From Hippea sp. KM1 (lineage in GTDB: Bacteria > Campylobacterota_A > Desulfurellia > Desulfurellales > Hippeaceae), in the NCBI RefSeq assembly GCF_000526195.1, contig NZ_JAFP01000001.1, forward strand, positions 1 through 64,000: 64,000 bases of DNA, given 5' to 3'. The position numbers were made by a program, and so were the translations under genes. Shown here piece by piece: positions 16,299 through 23,855 of the stretch. The notes beneath the pieces were generated by a model. The model was not told the DNA's origin and did not search any database. It was given only the letters and a program-made list of their open reading frames with translations. The first letter of the stretch is position 1. Each line of letters starts with the position of its first letter.

Positions 16299-17209
16299 TT
16301 TGTTAAATCCTTTTTTAATAACTCCGAAGTTTTAATTATATCTTCTTTAAATATATTTTGTAATATTAAAATCTCTTTTTCGCTAATATTTTTTTGTTTC
16401 GTACCTAAAAAATTATCTCTAGTTTTTTTCAAAGAAATATACAAAGATGAAGGAAGTATTTTTTTAGTTAATATTTTAAATTTACTATCTTTATAAAATA
16501 TTTTTGCAAAACTATTTTTTGGAAATATTGTTTCATTTAAATTTTCACTTGTATTTATATTCTCTTTTTCTATATCTAAAAATGTAAAAATATCAGTTAA
16601 AACTTTATCTTTATTGTATTTTAGATCCTCATGAAACAATATCAAGACATCATCAAAATGATTTTTAAAAAATTTTATTCTATCAAAGAATTTGTATCTA
16701 AAAGTGTGACAAATTGCATAATATTTATTTTGAAACATTTTTTTTTCTATTTTTATCGCTTCCTCTAATGAACGATATTTTGCTCCATTATATATTTCAA
16801 ATATTCGCTTATACATTAAATAATGTGAAATTGTTGCTTCTATTGGATTTCTTAAAATAATTATTATTTTATTAGTTTGCGGTTTCTCATAATATTGTTG
16901 AACACTTTTATAAAATTCCTCATAAAATACAAAAGCAGCTGTAGATGCATCACCAATATATTTTTTATTTTCAATATCATCGTTACGATATAGACTAAAA
17001 TATTCATTTTCTGACAATACGAATTCATTGAGTTTGTGAGGATAAACAACTTTTTCAATATCATTTAAAAAATGTTTAAACGATAAATATTGAGGTTCTT
17101 TAAAATCAGGTAAATATATTTTTGAATGTTGCTTTAAATAATAATACAAAGAAGTTGTTCCACATTTTCCTGCACCTACAATAAATAAATTAGGAAGTTT
17201 ACACTTCAT
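16286..17209 (-). CDS. PAPS-dependent sulfotransferase
   Basis: The 307-residue protein carries the 5'-phosphosulfate loop near the start (FIVGAGKCGTTSLYYYL, K-x-G-T-T) and the 3'-phosphate motif IIILRNPIEATISHYLMY, with a later FHEDL. It should transfer sulfate from PAPS to a sugar of the polymer, giving an anionic glycan. The start is set at the ATG at 17,209, which follows GGGCGGG; the frame is open into the ISL3 element but upstream codons are IS-derived. The IS ends 28 bases upstream at 17,238. Sequence is strongly AT-rich. Confidence 0.82.
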   Translation of the reverse strand: MKCKLPNLFIVGAGKCGTTSLYYYLKQHSKIYLPDFKEPQYLSFKHFLNDIEKVVYPHKLNEFVLSENEYFSLYRNDDIENKKYIGDASTAAFVFYEEFYKSVQQYYEKPQTNKIIIILRNPIEATISHYLMYKRIFEIYNGAKYRSLEEAIKIEKKMFQNKYYAICHTFRYKFFDRIKFFKNHFDDVLILFHEDLKYNKDKVLTDIFTFLDIEKENINTSENLNETIFPKNSFAKIFYKDSKFKILTKKILPSSLYISLKKTRDNFLGTKQKNISEKEILILQNIFKEDIIKTSELLKKDLTKWIK

Positions 17210-17274
17210 ATTATACCCGCCCTCACTTGTTTTTCTTGGCTCTTTCCACTTTCTTATGGGTAACTCCCACAACA

Positions 17275-18531
17275 CTAAATCCCCCTCAAACTCTTGTTGA
17301 CCAGACTGAAATCAAGTTTGCCTGTTAGAAGGTATACTATAATTCTGTAGTTTTTAAATGTCCTATATCCTCTTGCTTTTGCCTTTGCTGCCTGAATAAC
17401 AGAGTTTAATCCCTCAAGTATTCCATTGTTGATTCTGCTTCTAAACCAATTTATGATTCCATTCCAGTGTTTTTTAATTGTTCTTGCAGACTCTATTATG
17501 GGTTTTAATCTTGAATGGGTTGCCCAGAAATACCATTTTTTCAGGTAGGCTGTAAACTCTTCTTCTGTTTCTGCATTATAGATGTCCTGAAAGGACTGTC
17601 TTATGTTATATGCCCTTATAGTTTTCAGATTCATATTTGATATTGTCAATTCTTTCAAAGCCTCTCTCTGTTTTCTTGTGAGATTATGTTTATTCTTAAG
17701 CCAGATATATTTGGTTCCTTTCAGCAGTTTATTTTCTTTGGATTCTTGTTTTCTTACACTATCCACTGCCTCATTGATAATCTTAAGGATATGAAACTTA
17801 TCGAATGTAATATCGGCATTGGGTATGTGTTCTTTTACTCCTTTGATGAATGCAGGCGACATATCGCAACTGACATTTCTAATGTTGTCTATCTCTGCTT
17901 TATGCTCTTTAAAGTCTTTTACAAACTCTTTGACTGTTGATGCATCTTTGCCCTCTGCCACAAACAGTGTTCTCCTTTTGTTTAAATCCACAAACAGGGT
18001 GATGTATTCATGTCCCTTGGCTATACTTGTTTCATCTATACCTACAGAATCAATATTGGAGAAATCTTCATATTCTTTTGCTTTATTCACATATCTATCA
18101 AGCATATCCCATATTTTATCATTATGGACATTGATGAGTTTAGATACCTGATTAACAGGCATGGATGAGCATAGCTGCAAAAGTAAAGCTTCAAAAAGCA
18201 GACTAAATCCACTGCTTACACCCTCCCAGGGAGCTTTTATTGTTTTTATAGTTCCATCCGGCAGTTTTACCCTTGGGATTCTTGCATGAAGATAACACTC
18301 ATGCTCAAAGAAATTCAGATGTCTCCACTTCTTTGTTGTAGTATCATAAGCGCTTAAATTAGAGAACTCTTTGTTGTTTTTATTATCAAAATAGCTGAAT
18401 TTGGAACCTCTTTTGAAATTTATGTATATGTCCAATCTTTTCTCATCTTGACTAAACTCTATCCTTTCTATAAACCAGGGTGGTGCAATACCCAATGCCT
18501 TTTCAAACAGTTCCTGCATAACATTAGCCAC
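17275..18531 (-). CDS. ISL3-family transposase, intact copy
   Basis: The 418-residue protein (GTG start at 18,531, nine bases after GGAGG; an ATG at 18,540 would leave no spacing) keeps the whole ISL3 layout: N-terminal region, KKWRHLNFFEHECYLHARIPR, then the DDE_Tnp_ISL3 domain (GIDETSIAKGHEY, CDMSPAFIKG, ILEGLNSVIQAAKAKARGYR). Where ISL3 proteins normally carry CPxC and CPECG zinc ligands, this one reads GSKFSYFDNKNNKEF and RVKLPDGTIK, with no cysteines. It is the only full-length transposase of the three copies. Confidence 0.9.
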   Translation of the reverse strand: MANVMQELFEKALGIAPPWFIERIEFSQDEKRLDIYINFKRGSKFSYFDNKNNKEFSNLSAYDTTTKKWRHLNFFEHECYLHARIPRVKLPDGTIKTIKAPWEGVSSGFSLLFEALLLQLCSSMPVNQVSKLINVHNDKIWDMLDRYVNKAKEYEDFSNIDSVGIDETSIAKGHEYITLFVDLNKRRTLFVAEGKDASTVKEFVKDFKEHKAEIDNIRNVSCDMSPAFIKGVKEHIPNADITFDKFHILKIINEAVDSVRKQESKENKLLKGTKYIWLKNKHNLTRKQREALKELTISNMNLKTIRAYNIRQSFQDIYNAETEEEFTAYLKKWYFWATHSRLKPIIESARTIKKHWNGIINWFRSRINNGILEGLNSVIQAAKAKARGYRTFKNYRIIVYLLTGKLDFSLVNKSLRGI

Positions 18532-18632
18532 AGAGCTCATCCTCCAATAAAAAGGTAATAAATGAATGCAACACAACAGATGCAGCCAATAACAACATAA
18601 TTCTGGGTAATTCTAACTTCTTAAAGAGAAGA

Positions 18633-18666
18633 ATGCAAAGAATAATTTATCAATTATTCTTTGCAT
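18633..18666. repeat. Perfect 15-bp stem hairpin upstream of ISL3 transposase
   Basis: A 15-base arm at 18,633-18,647 and its exact complement at 18,652-18,666 are separated by the loop TATC. It lies inside the 5' end of ISL3 copy 2, about 90 bases upstream of the ribosome site. It could stop or fold read-in transcripts, or bind transposase. It is absent from the truncated copies. Confidence 0.6.
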
Positions 18667-18719
18667 AGTTTAACATCTCCAACAGAGCTTGAATTACCCA
18701 TAGATTTTTGGAAAGAGCC

Positions 18720-19982
18720 TTACTGCTTCCATGCCCCCAAAGCCGTCGGATCAAGTCTTGTCCTTTTATAAACATAAATCCCAAGGATTATATTCCACAT
18801 TATCATACTGGTTGAGGTCGCAATTGCTGCCCCTTTTGCACCAAGGTGTGGTATAAGCATAGCGTTTAAAATCACATTAACCACAGCACTCACTCCCACG
18901 CCAAAAGCTACATCCTTCTCATGTCCTGTCATTGCAAGTATTAATCCCACTGAGCCAGCGGAGGCATTTATTAACTGTCCGATACTTAATATTGCCAATG
19001 TACTACTACCAGCCATAAATTCCTTGCCAAACAACCATAAAGCCAGCTTACCTTTGTATATCAAAAAAACAGCTATTGGTAAAGAGAGAAAAAATACAGC
19101 TCTTGCACTTTTTGTAATAACATTTTGTAATTGTTTCAAGTTATTTTTAGCGTATAATTCTGCAATCGTCGGGGCCATAGCTGCGTTAACGGAGGCAAGA
19201 ATGAAAACGATAAGAGTTGCCACCCTTGTTGCTACAGCATATATACCAGTCGCATAAGCTCCTTTCATTGCTCCCAGCATAATAATATCTGTTTGAGAGT
19301 TGATCAAACCTAATACACCTGACAATAAGAGTGGTAAAGCGCTTTTTATCCAGAATTTTGCTTTGTATTTTGCTTTTTCGAGCTTAATTTCGGGCGGCAG
19401 GTAGTTTCTTAAAATATAAAACGAAAAGACTAAAGCGACTATCACTGCAACTATATTTAACTCTATAGTTCTTGAAGGATTTAAATTTATTTTAGAAAAA
19501 TAAGCGATAGCAATAACTATAAGGAAAATCAAAGGTCTAATTGTAGAACTTGAGATTTGACCCATTATAATGTGTTTAAGTCCCTGTATTGCTGCCTCTT
19601 TAAGCTGCAGAAGACCTAAGAAAGGCAATAGTAATACAGCTATTCTAAATGGTAAAAGCATTTCATGGTTTAAATGGCTTTGAAATATGAACGTGATTAC
19701 AAAAGATAAGCTCGCAGCTATTATGGCATTTATAAGAATGACTCTCTCTGACCATTTCAAAAAGCCTCTTAGATACCCCCATTTCTTTTTGCTACTATAT
19801 ATGGATACCTGCTTAGTGGTTAGTACAGGCAAGCCAAACACAACAAAAACATTGATAAAATCTACCAACGATAATGCATAGGCATAAGCCCCATATCCCT
19901 TTGCTCCTAACATGTGAGCAAGAAGTAAGCTTGTTAGAAATCCTAAACCTACCGAGGAAACCTTTAACAGGAATGTGCCCAA
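18720..19982 (-). CDS. Wzx-type polysaccharide flippase
   Basis: The protein has about 420 residues and 12 or more TM helices, of the Polysacc_synt/MOP family (GFLTSLLLAHMLGAKGYGAYAYALSL). It should flip undecaprenyl-linked repeat units to the periplasm, completing the Wzx/Wzy/Wzz/Wza set in the window. The start is uncertain: the frame is open well upstream without ATG or GTG, and family members usually contain the SHLTKSALGTF stretch that precedes this TTG, so initiation may be further upstream at a rare codon. Base composition resembles the native genes more than blocks I-III. The stop abuts ISL3 copy 2. Confidence 0.8.
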   Translation of the reverse strand: MGTFLLKVSSVGLGFLTSLLLAHMLGAKGYGAYAYALSLVDFINVFVVFGLPVLTTKQVSIYSSKKKWGYLRGFLKWSERVILINAIIAASLSFVITFIFQSHLNHEMLLPFRIAVLLLPFLGLLQLKEAAIQGLKHIIMGQISSSTIRPLIFLIVIAIAYFSKINLNPSRTIELNIVAVIVALVFSFYILRNYLPPEIKLEKAKYKAKFWIKSALPLLLSGVLGLINSQTDIIMLGAMKGAYATGIYAVATRVATLIVFILASVNAAMAPTIAELYAKNNLKQLQNVITKSARAVFFLSLPIAVFLIYKGKLALWLFGKEFMAGSSTLAILSIGQLINASAGSVGLILAMTGHEKDVAFGVGVSAVVNVILNAMLIPHLGAKGAAIATSTSMIMWNIILGIYVYKRTRLDPTALGAWKQ

Positions 19983-20338
19983 TGCGCTTTTTGTAAGGTG
20001 AGAGCGAAGAGAGTTAGCATTTGCCTCTGAATTCAGTCCGAAACTTTTAAATAATTTTGAATTTTGAATTTTGAATTTTAGATTAGAAGTTTTTGCTAGC
20101 GGAGTAATTGTGTTTAAGTGCGCTGTTTGGTTACTGTTTTTAATTACCGTACCCTCCTACTCAATCCCATTGTAAACATCGCAAACCTTATTTGTGTAAT
20201 CCAGAATCTAAAACTAAAAAACCTTTTTAATTTACTTTTTCCTGCTCCAAAGCTCCTTCTCCCTCTACCATTCACCAATTAACCCATTATCCCATTCACC
20301 AATCCTACCAATTATCCTTTGTTCAAACTCTGAACGCA
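19983..20338. other. Gene-free 356-bp leader with short repeats
   Basis: No gene is recognised. On the minus strand this is the region between a strong promoter (20,339-20,366) and the flippase, so it would be a long 5' leader. It contains three tandem AATTTTG units near 20,053-20,079 and two copies of CCATTCACCAAT (20,268-20,279 and 20,292-20,303) in a pyrimidine-rich tract. No ops/JUMPstart element is seen. Confidence 0.45.
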
Positions 20339-20366
20339 ATTATAGAAATAAAATAGACAAGGTCAA
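20339..20366 (-). promoter_or_regulatory. Promoter reading toward the flippase
   Basis: On the minus strand, TTGACC (20,366-20,361), a 16-base spacer and TATAAT (20,344-20,339). It resembles a second promoter at 21,000-21,028 over some 50 bases, suggesting a duplicated promoter module. Confidence 0.55.
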
Positions 20367-20385
20367 GAAGATTTAAATGCATAGC

Positions 20386-20553
20386 CTATACATTTTCAAG
20401 CTCCTCCAAAATCTTTTTTATTTGTTTCTTTAGAGTAGGTAAATTATTCTTTATAGTATCCCATACAGATTCAGCATCAACACCAAAGTAGTCATGTATC
20501 AGCACATCTCTAAAACCTGCTATTTCTCTCCATTTTATCTTAGATTTAGACAT
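20386..20553 (-). CDS. hepT: HepT-like HEPN toxin, N-terminally truncated
   Basis: The 55-residue frame matches the C-terminal half of HepT (DUF86) proteins: IKWREIAGFRDVLIHDYFGVD, then VWDTIKNNLPTLKKQI. The HEPN catalytic motif R-x4-H-x-Y (RDVLIHDY) is intact. The usual first 55-60 residues, which form much of the helical bundle, are missing, yet an ATG at 20,553 lies in frame and overlaps the MntA stop by 8 bases as in intact operons. It is either a decayed toxin left beside its antitoxin or a minimal form. Confidence 0.65.
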   Translation of the reverse strand: MSKSKIKWREIAGFRDVLIHDYFGVDAESVWDTIKNNLPTLKKQIKKILEELENV

Positions 20554-20872
20554 AAATTACTTCGTTTAAAATTTCTTCTTTTATTTGAGATTTAATCGCA
20601 CTTTTCGTAACGAGATCGACTTTTTTGTTAAATATCTTCTCAAGATAATGCTTTAACCTCATATAATTTAAGAAGTCCTTGTGATACTTATCGAATTTCA
20701 CAAGTATGTCAATATCGCTATCATTTGATTGCTCTCCTCTAACCATAGTTCCAAAAACCCCTATTTCTTTTACATGGAATTTAGATTGTAAGTATTGTTT
20801 GTTTGACTTTAAGAAAGATAATATATGTGTAAGCTCGTCGTTTTTATGGGTAACAGAATCAAATTTCCGCAT
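20546..20872 (-). CDS. mntA: MntA-type nucleotidyltransferase antitoxin
   Basis: The 108-residue protein has a minimal nucleotidyltransferase fold: GVFGTMVRGEQSNDSDIDILV contains the G-x-x-x-R-G and D-x-D catalytic motifs. In type VII MntA/HepT systems this enzyme adds AMP to a tyrosine of the HEPN toxin. The ATG at 20,872 follows AAAAGGGG; an upstream TTG adds three residues. The C-terminus (IKEEILNEVIYV) is family-typical, so the antitoxin is complete while its toxin partner is shortened. Confidence 0.75.
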   Translation of the reverse strand: MRKFDSVTHKNDELTHILSFLKSNKQYLQSKFHVKEIGVFGTMVRGEQSNDSDIDILVKFDKYHKDFLNYMRLKHYLEKIFNKKVDLVTKSAIKSQIKEEILNEVIYV

Positions 20873-20999
20873 AAGGATCAACCCCTTTTCCGAGATTGCT
20901 ACTTTTATTTAAACTTATCTCTTTTTCGCTTATTTTTCAAACTTTTTTGAGAAGTGCTCGCAAGGACTGCATCTCATTCAAAATCTGAATGCAAATTCA

Positions 21000-21028
21000 A
21001 ATATAAGAATTAAAACAGGGAGAGTCAA
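21000..21028 (-). promoter_or_regulatory. Promoter reading toward mntA
   Basis: On the minus strand, TTGACT (21,028-21,023), 17 bases, TATATT (21,005-21,000), about 120 bases before the mntA start. Surrounding sequence parallels the promoter at 20,339-20,366 (shared TTCTTGAC and TTCAGA-x-TTTG). Confidence 0.5.
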
Positions 21029-21075
21029 GAAGAATCAAATTTTGAATCAAGAACTATAGGTCGACAGATCTTCGT

Positions 21076-21183
21076 TTAGCAAAACAGCTTCCTTACCAAT
21101 TCCTCTTTTGATATTCCAATATAATCTGCAACTTCTTTCAATATGTTGTTCAATGTTCCTATTTTTATTGGGCTATGCGTATA
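21076..21183 (-). pseudogene. HicA/YcfA-like toxin, C-terminal fragment
   Basis: The minus-strand frame reads YTHSPIKIGTLNNILKEV then ADYIGISKEELVRKLF and stops at 21,076. This matches the end of HicA-type dsRBD mRNA interferases (K-x-G-T-L-x-x-I-L-K). The 5' part has been removed by the IS3-family element at 21,184. No HicB partner is seen. Confidence 0.6.
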
Positions 21184-21271
21184 TTGCCCCCACTTGTCAA
21201 GTCAATTCTTCCCATTTCCCTTTTCCTTCTCTCTCCTTAACCCTCAGTTAACAGGACTACTCACCTCCTTT

Positions 21272-22444
21272 TCAAGCAACTATGTTTTCTTTTGTTTCTG
21301 ACATACACCCATATACCTCAAAAGGCGTCTTATATCCAATAGCAGAGTGTAATCTCTTGCTATTGTAGGTGTGTATGTATTCATCTATTCCAGTTTTTGC
21401 GTCTTTGAATCTCTCATAGCAGCTTGGATAGATATTCTCCTGTTTTAAGCTTCTGAAGAACCTCTCCATGTGTATGTTGTCAAAACACCTGCCCTTGGCA
21501 TCCATGGATATGGATATGTTGTGTTTCTTTAGAAGCTCTATTGTCCTGTTTGAGGTGTATTGGCTCCCCTGGTCAGAGTTGAAGATATCGGGTCTTCCGT
21601 ATTTTTCTATAGCAGATTCTATAGTCCTTACAACAAGTTCATCATCCATTGTTGGTGATAGTTTGTGTGATAATACAGCCCTTGATTTTAGGTCCATTAT
21701 GACGCACAGATAGGCAAAGCCCTTACAGAGCCTGATGTATGTGATATCTGAGACCCATACCTGATTGGGCTTTGTGGGTATTATGTCGTTTAGCAGATAT
21801 GGATAGGCCTTTGTGTTCTTATCCAATTCTGTTGTTTTAAATCTCTTCCTTTTGGGATATAAAGCCCTTATGCCCATAATCTTCATGAACCTTGTTATTC
21901 TTCTCTTTCCCACATTATCAAAGCCTTTTCTTCTCAACTGGTGGTATATCCTTCTGTATCCGTAGTATGGAAACTCTGTGTATATCTCATCAATGGCATT
22001 CATGATTTCTATGTCTTCTTCTGAAATCTCTGGCTTGTTCTTGTAATACAGTGTAGACCTGTTCATCCCTAAAAGCTCTGTTTGCCTGGTGATTGAAAGG
22101 TTTTTGAGCTTGGGCTCCACCAGGCTCTTCTTAGTCTTCAAGCCCAAGCTCTTTAATTTTTTTAATACCCAGTCCCTTTCTATGGTAGCCTGACCCAATG
22201 CTTTGGATAGAGCCTCAATTTGGGATTCCTTCTCTCTTATCTCCTCTTTATACTTCTTTGCCGGGACAGCATTCTCAAAGGCTAAGGATGCATTCTCCAA
22301 AAACTGCTTCTTCCACTGATGTATGGATTTAGGTAATATGCCGTATTTGGATGCAATCTCACTTACACTCTTGTCACCTTCCAACAACTCTAAGACCACT
22401 TTGGCCTTAAACTCAGAAGAAAACTTTCTGTGTTTCTTTGACAC
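21272..22444 (-). CDS. IS3-family transposase, OrfA-OrfB in one frame
   Basis: The 390-residue protein has an N-terminal HTH (SSEFKAKVVLELLEGDKSVS), a coiled segment (KEEIREKESQIEALSKAL), HTH_21 (YYGYRRIYHQLRRKG) and an rve DDE core: WVSDITYIRL, FNSDQGSQYTS and NIHMERFFRSLKQE. Unlike most IS3 elements no frameshift is needed. The GTG start at 22,444 follows GAGGAGG by six bases. It appears intact. Confidence 0.88.
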   Translation of the reverse strand: MSKKHRKFSSEFKAKVVLELLEGDKSVSEIASKYGILPKSIHQWKKQFLENASLAFENAVPAKKYKEEIREKESQIEALSKALGQATIERDWVLKKLKSLGLKTKKSLVEPKLKNLSITRQTELLGMNRSTLYYKNKPEISEEDIEIMNAIDEIYTEFPYYGYRRIYHQLRRKGFDNVGKRRITRFMKIMGIRALYPKRKRFKTTELDKNTKAYPYLLNDIIPTKPNQVWVSDITYIRLCKGFAYLCVIMDLKSRAVLSHKLSPTMDDELVVRTIESAIEKYGRPDIFNSDQGSQYTSNRTIELLKKHNISISMDAKGRCFDNIHMERFFRSLKQENIYPSCYERFKDAKTGIDEYIHTYNSKRLHSAIGYKTPFEVYGCMSETKENIVA

Positions 22445-22485
22445 AACAACCTCCTCAAATCAATCAAACTTTTAAGACTAAATCA

Positions 22486-22555
22486 GATTTAAGAACATCT
22501 GATTACTTCTCAAATCTTATCAGATTTGAGAAGAGAAGTGTTCAAAAATCTGATG
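22486..22555. repeat. Hairpin and repeated ATCTGAT motifs at IS3 5' end
   Basis: A perfect 12-base stem with loop TATC spans 22,506-22,533. AATCTGAT/ATCAGATT-type octamers also occur near 22,485, 22,497 and 22,547. Lying between the transposase start and the terminal repeat, they could be transposase-binding sites or a structure that blocks read-in expression. Confidence 0.5.
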
Positions 22556-22574
22556 AAGTTTACGGGGCATTATA

Positions 22575-22737
22575 GGTGTACTCCTGAGGAGTATTTGGAG
22601 AACCACTACAGAAATACTGACAAAAGAGAAGAAGAAACACAACAAGTAGAGCAGAAAGAGGCAGTGTGATTAAAAAAGAGGGGGGGTTTTTTAAAAAACA
22701 TGACTAATTGGGTGTATAAAAAAAGGTTGACAGACCA
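22575..22737 (+). mobile_element. IS3-family remnant (3' end of the 2,795-4,145 type)
   Basis: From GGTGTACTCCTGAGG this matches the end of the OrfB gene of the left IS3 element (TPEEYLEN to its stop) and its terminal repeat, ending GGTTGACAGACCA at 22,737. It joins ISL3 sequence exactly as in the left chimera. The remainder of the IS3 was lost. Confidence 0.8.
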
Positions 22738-23818
22738 GAGTGCTTATGATACTATAACAAAGAAGTGGAGACATCTAAACTTCTTTGAGCATGAGTGTTA
22801 TCTTCATGCAAGAATCCCAAGGGTAAAACTGCCGGATGGAACTATAAAAACAATAAAAGCTCCCTGGGAGGGTGTAAGCAGTGGATTTAGTCTGCTTTTT
22901 GAAGCTTTACTTTTGCAGCTATGCTCATCCATGCCTGTTAATCAGGTATCTAAACTCATCAATGTCCACAATGATAAAATATGGGATATGCTTGATAAAT
23001 ATGTGAATAAAGCAAAAGAATATGAAGATTCCTCCAATATTGATTCTGTAGGTATAGATGAAACAAGTATAGCCAAGGGACATGAATACATCACCCTGTT
23101 TGTGGATTTAAACAAAAGGAGAACACTGTTTGTGGCAGAGGGCAAAGATGCATCAACAGTCAAAGAGTTTGTAAAAGACTTTAAAGAGCATAAAGCAGAG
23201 ATAGACAACATTAGAAATGTCAGTTGCGATATGTCGCCTGCATTCATCAAAGGAGTAAAAGAACACATACCCAATGCCGATATTACATTCGATAAGTTTC
23301 ATATCCTTAAGATTATCAATGAGGCAGTGGATAGTGTAAGAAAACAAGAATCCAAAGAAAATAAACTGCTGAAAGGAACCAAATATATCTGGCTTAAGAA
23401 TAAACATAATCTCACAAGAAAACAGAGAGAGGCTTTGAAAGAATTGACAATATCAAATATGAATCTGAAAACTATAAGGGCATATAACATAAGACAGTCT
23501 TTTCAAGACATCTATAATGCAGAAACAGAAGAAGAGTTTACAGCCTACCTGAAAAAATGGTATTTCTGGGCAACCTATTCAAGATTAAAACCCATAATAG
23601 AGTCTGCAAGAACAATTAAAAAACACTGGAATGGAATCATAAATTGGTTTAGAAGCAGAATCAACAATGGAATACTTGAGGGATTAAACTCTGTTATTCA
23701 GGCAGCAAAGGCAAAAGCAAGAGGATATAGGACATTTAAAAACTACAGAATTATAGTATACCTTCTAACAGGCAAACTTGATTTCAGTCTGGTCAACAAG
23801 AGTTTGAGGGGGATTTAG
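22700..23818 (+). pseudogene. ISL3-family transposase, chimeric copy 3
   Basis: The 372-codon frame has a product identical to the minus-strand chimera ending at 1,714. It starts within the IS3 terminal repeat (MTNWVYKKRLTDQ) and enters ISL3 at SAYDTITKKW. The DDE residues remain but the ISL3 N-terminus is missing. The stop lies four bases before the IS-encoded GTG used by the downstream glycosyltransferase. Confidence 0.85.
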
Positions 23819-23855
23819 TGTTGTGGGAGTTACCCATAAGAAAGTGGAAAGAGCC
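22738..23855 (+). mobile_element. ISL3-family element, copy 3, 5'-truncated
   Basis: The 3' terminal repeat GTGGAAAGAGCC ends at 23,855. The 5' end is replaced by the IS3 remnant at the same point as in copy 1. Together with the IS3 remnant, about 1.28 kb is shared, as an inverted copy, with 1,677-2,957. Confidence 0.85.

Larger units (their letters stand above)
17238..18719 (-). mobile_element. ISL3-family element, copy 2, intact
   Basis: The element is 1,482 bp. Ends read GGCTCTTTCCACTTTCTTAT inward from 17,238 and GGCTCTTTCCAAAAATCTAT inward from 18,719. The 8-base flanks (tttttctt and ttactgct) differ, so no target duplication remains. The right end abuts the flippase stop codon. Confidence 0.9.
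21184..22570 (-). mobile_element. IS3-family element with a single fused ORF
   Basis: Ends read TTGCCCCCACTTGTCA inward from 21,184 and ATGCCCCGTAAACTTCATCA inward from 22,570. TATA flanks both sides (21,180-21,183 and 22,571-22,574) and fits a 4-bp target duplication, the only one found among the elements here. The insertion cut a HicA-like gene from the IS3/ISL3 chimera to the right, so it is probably one of the latest events. Confidence 0.7.

Noticed and set aside
20882-21075. Gene between mntA and the HicA-like remnant
   Set aside because: Only a promoter-like module was found; frames are short and lack start signals.
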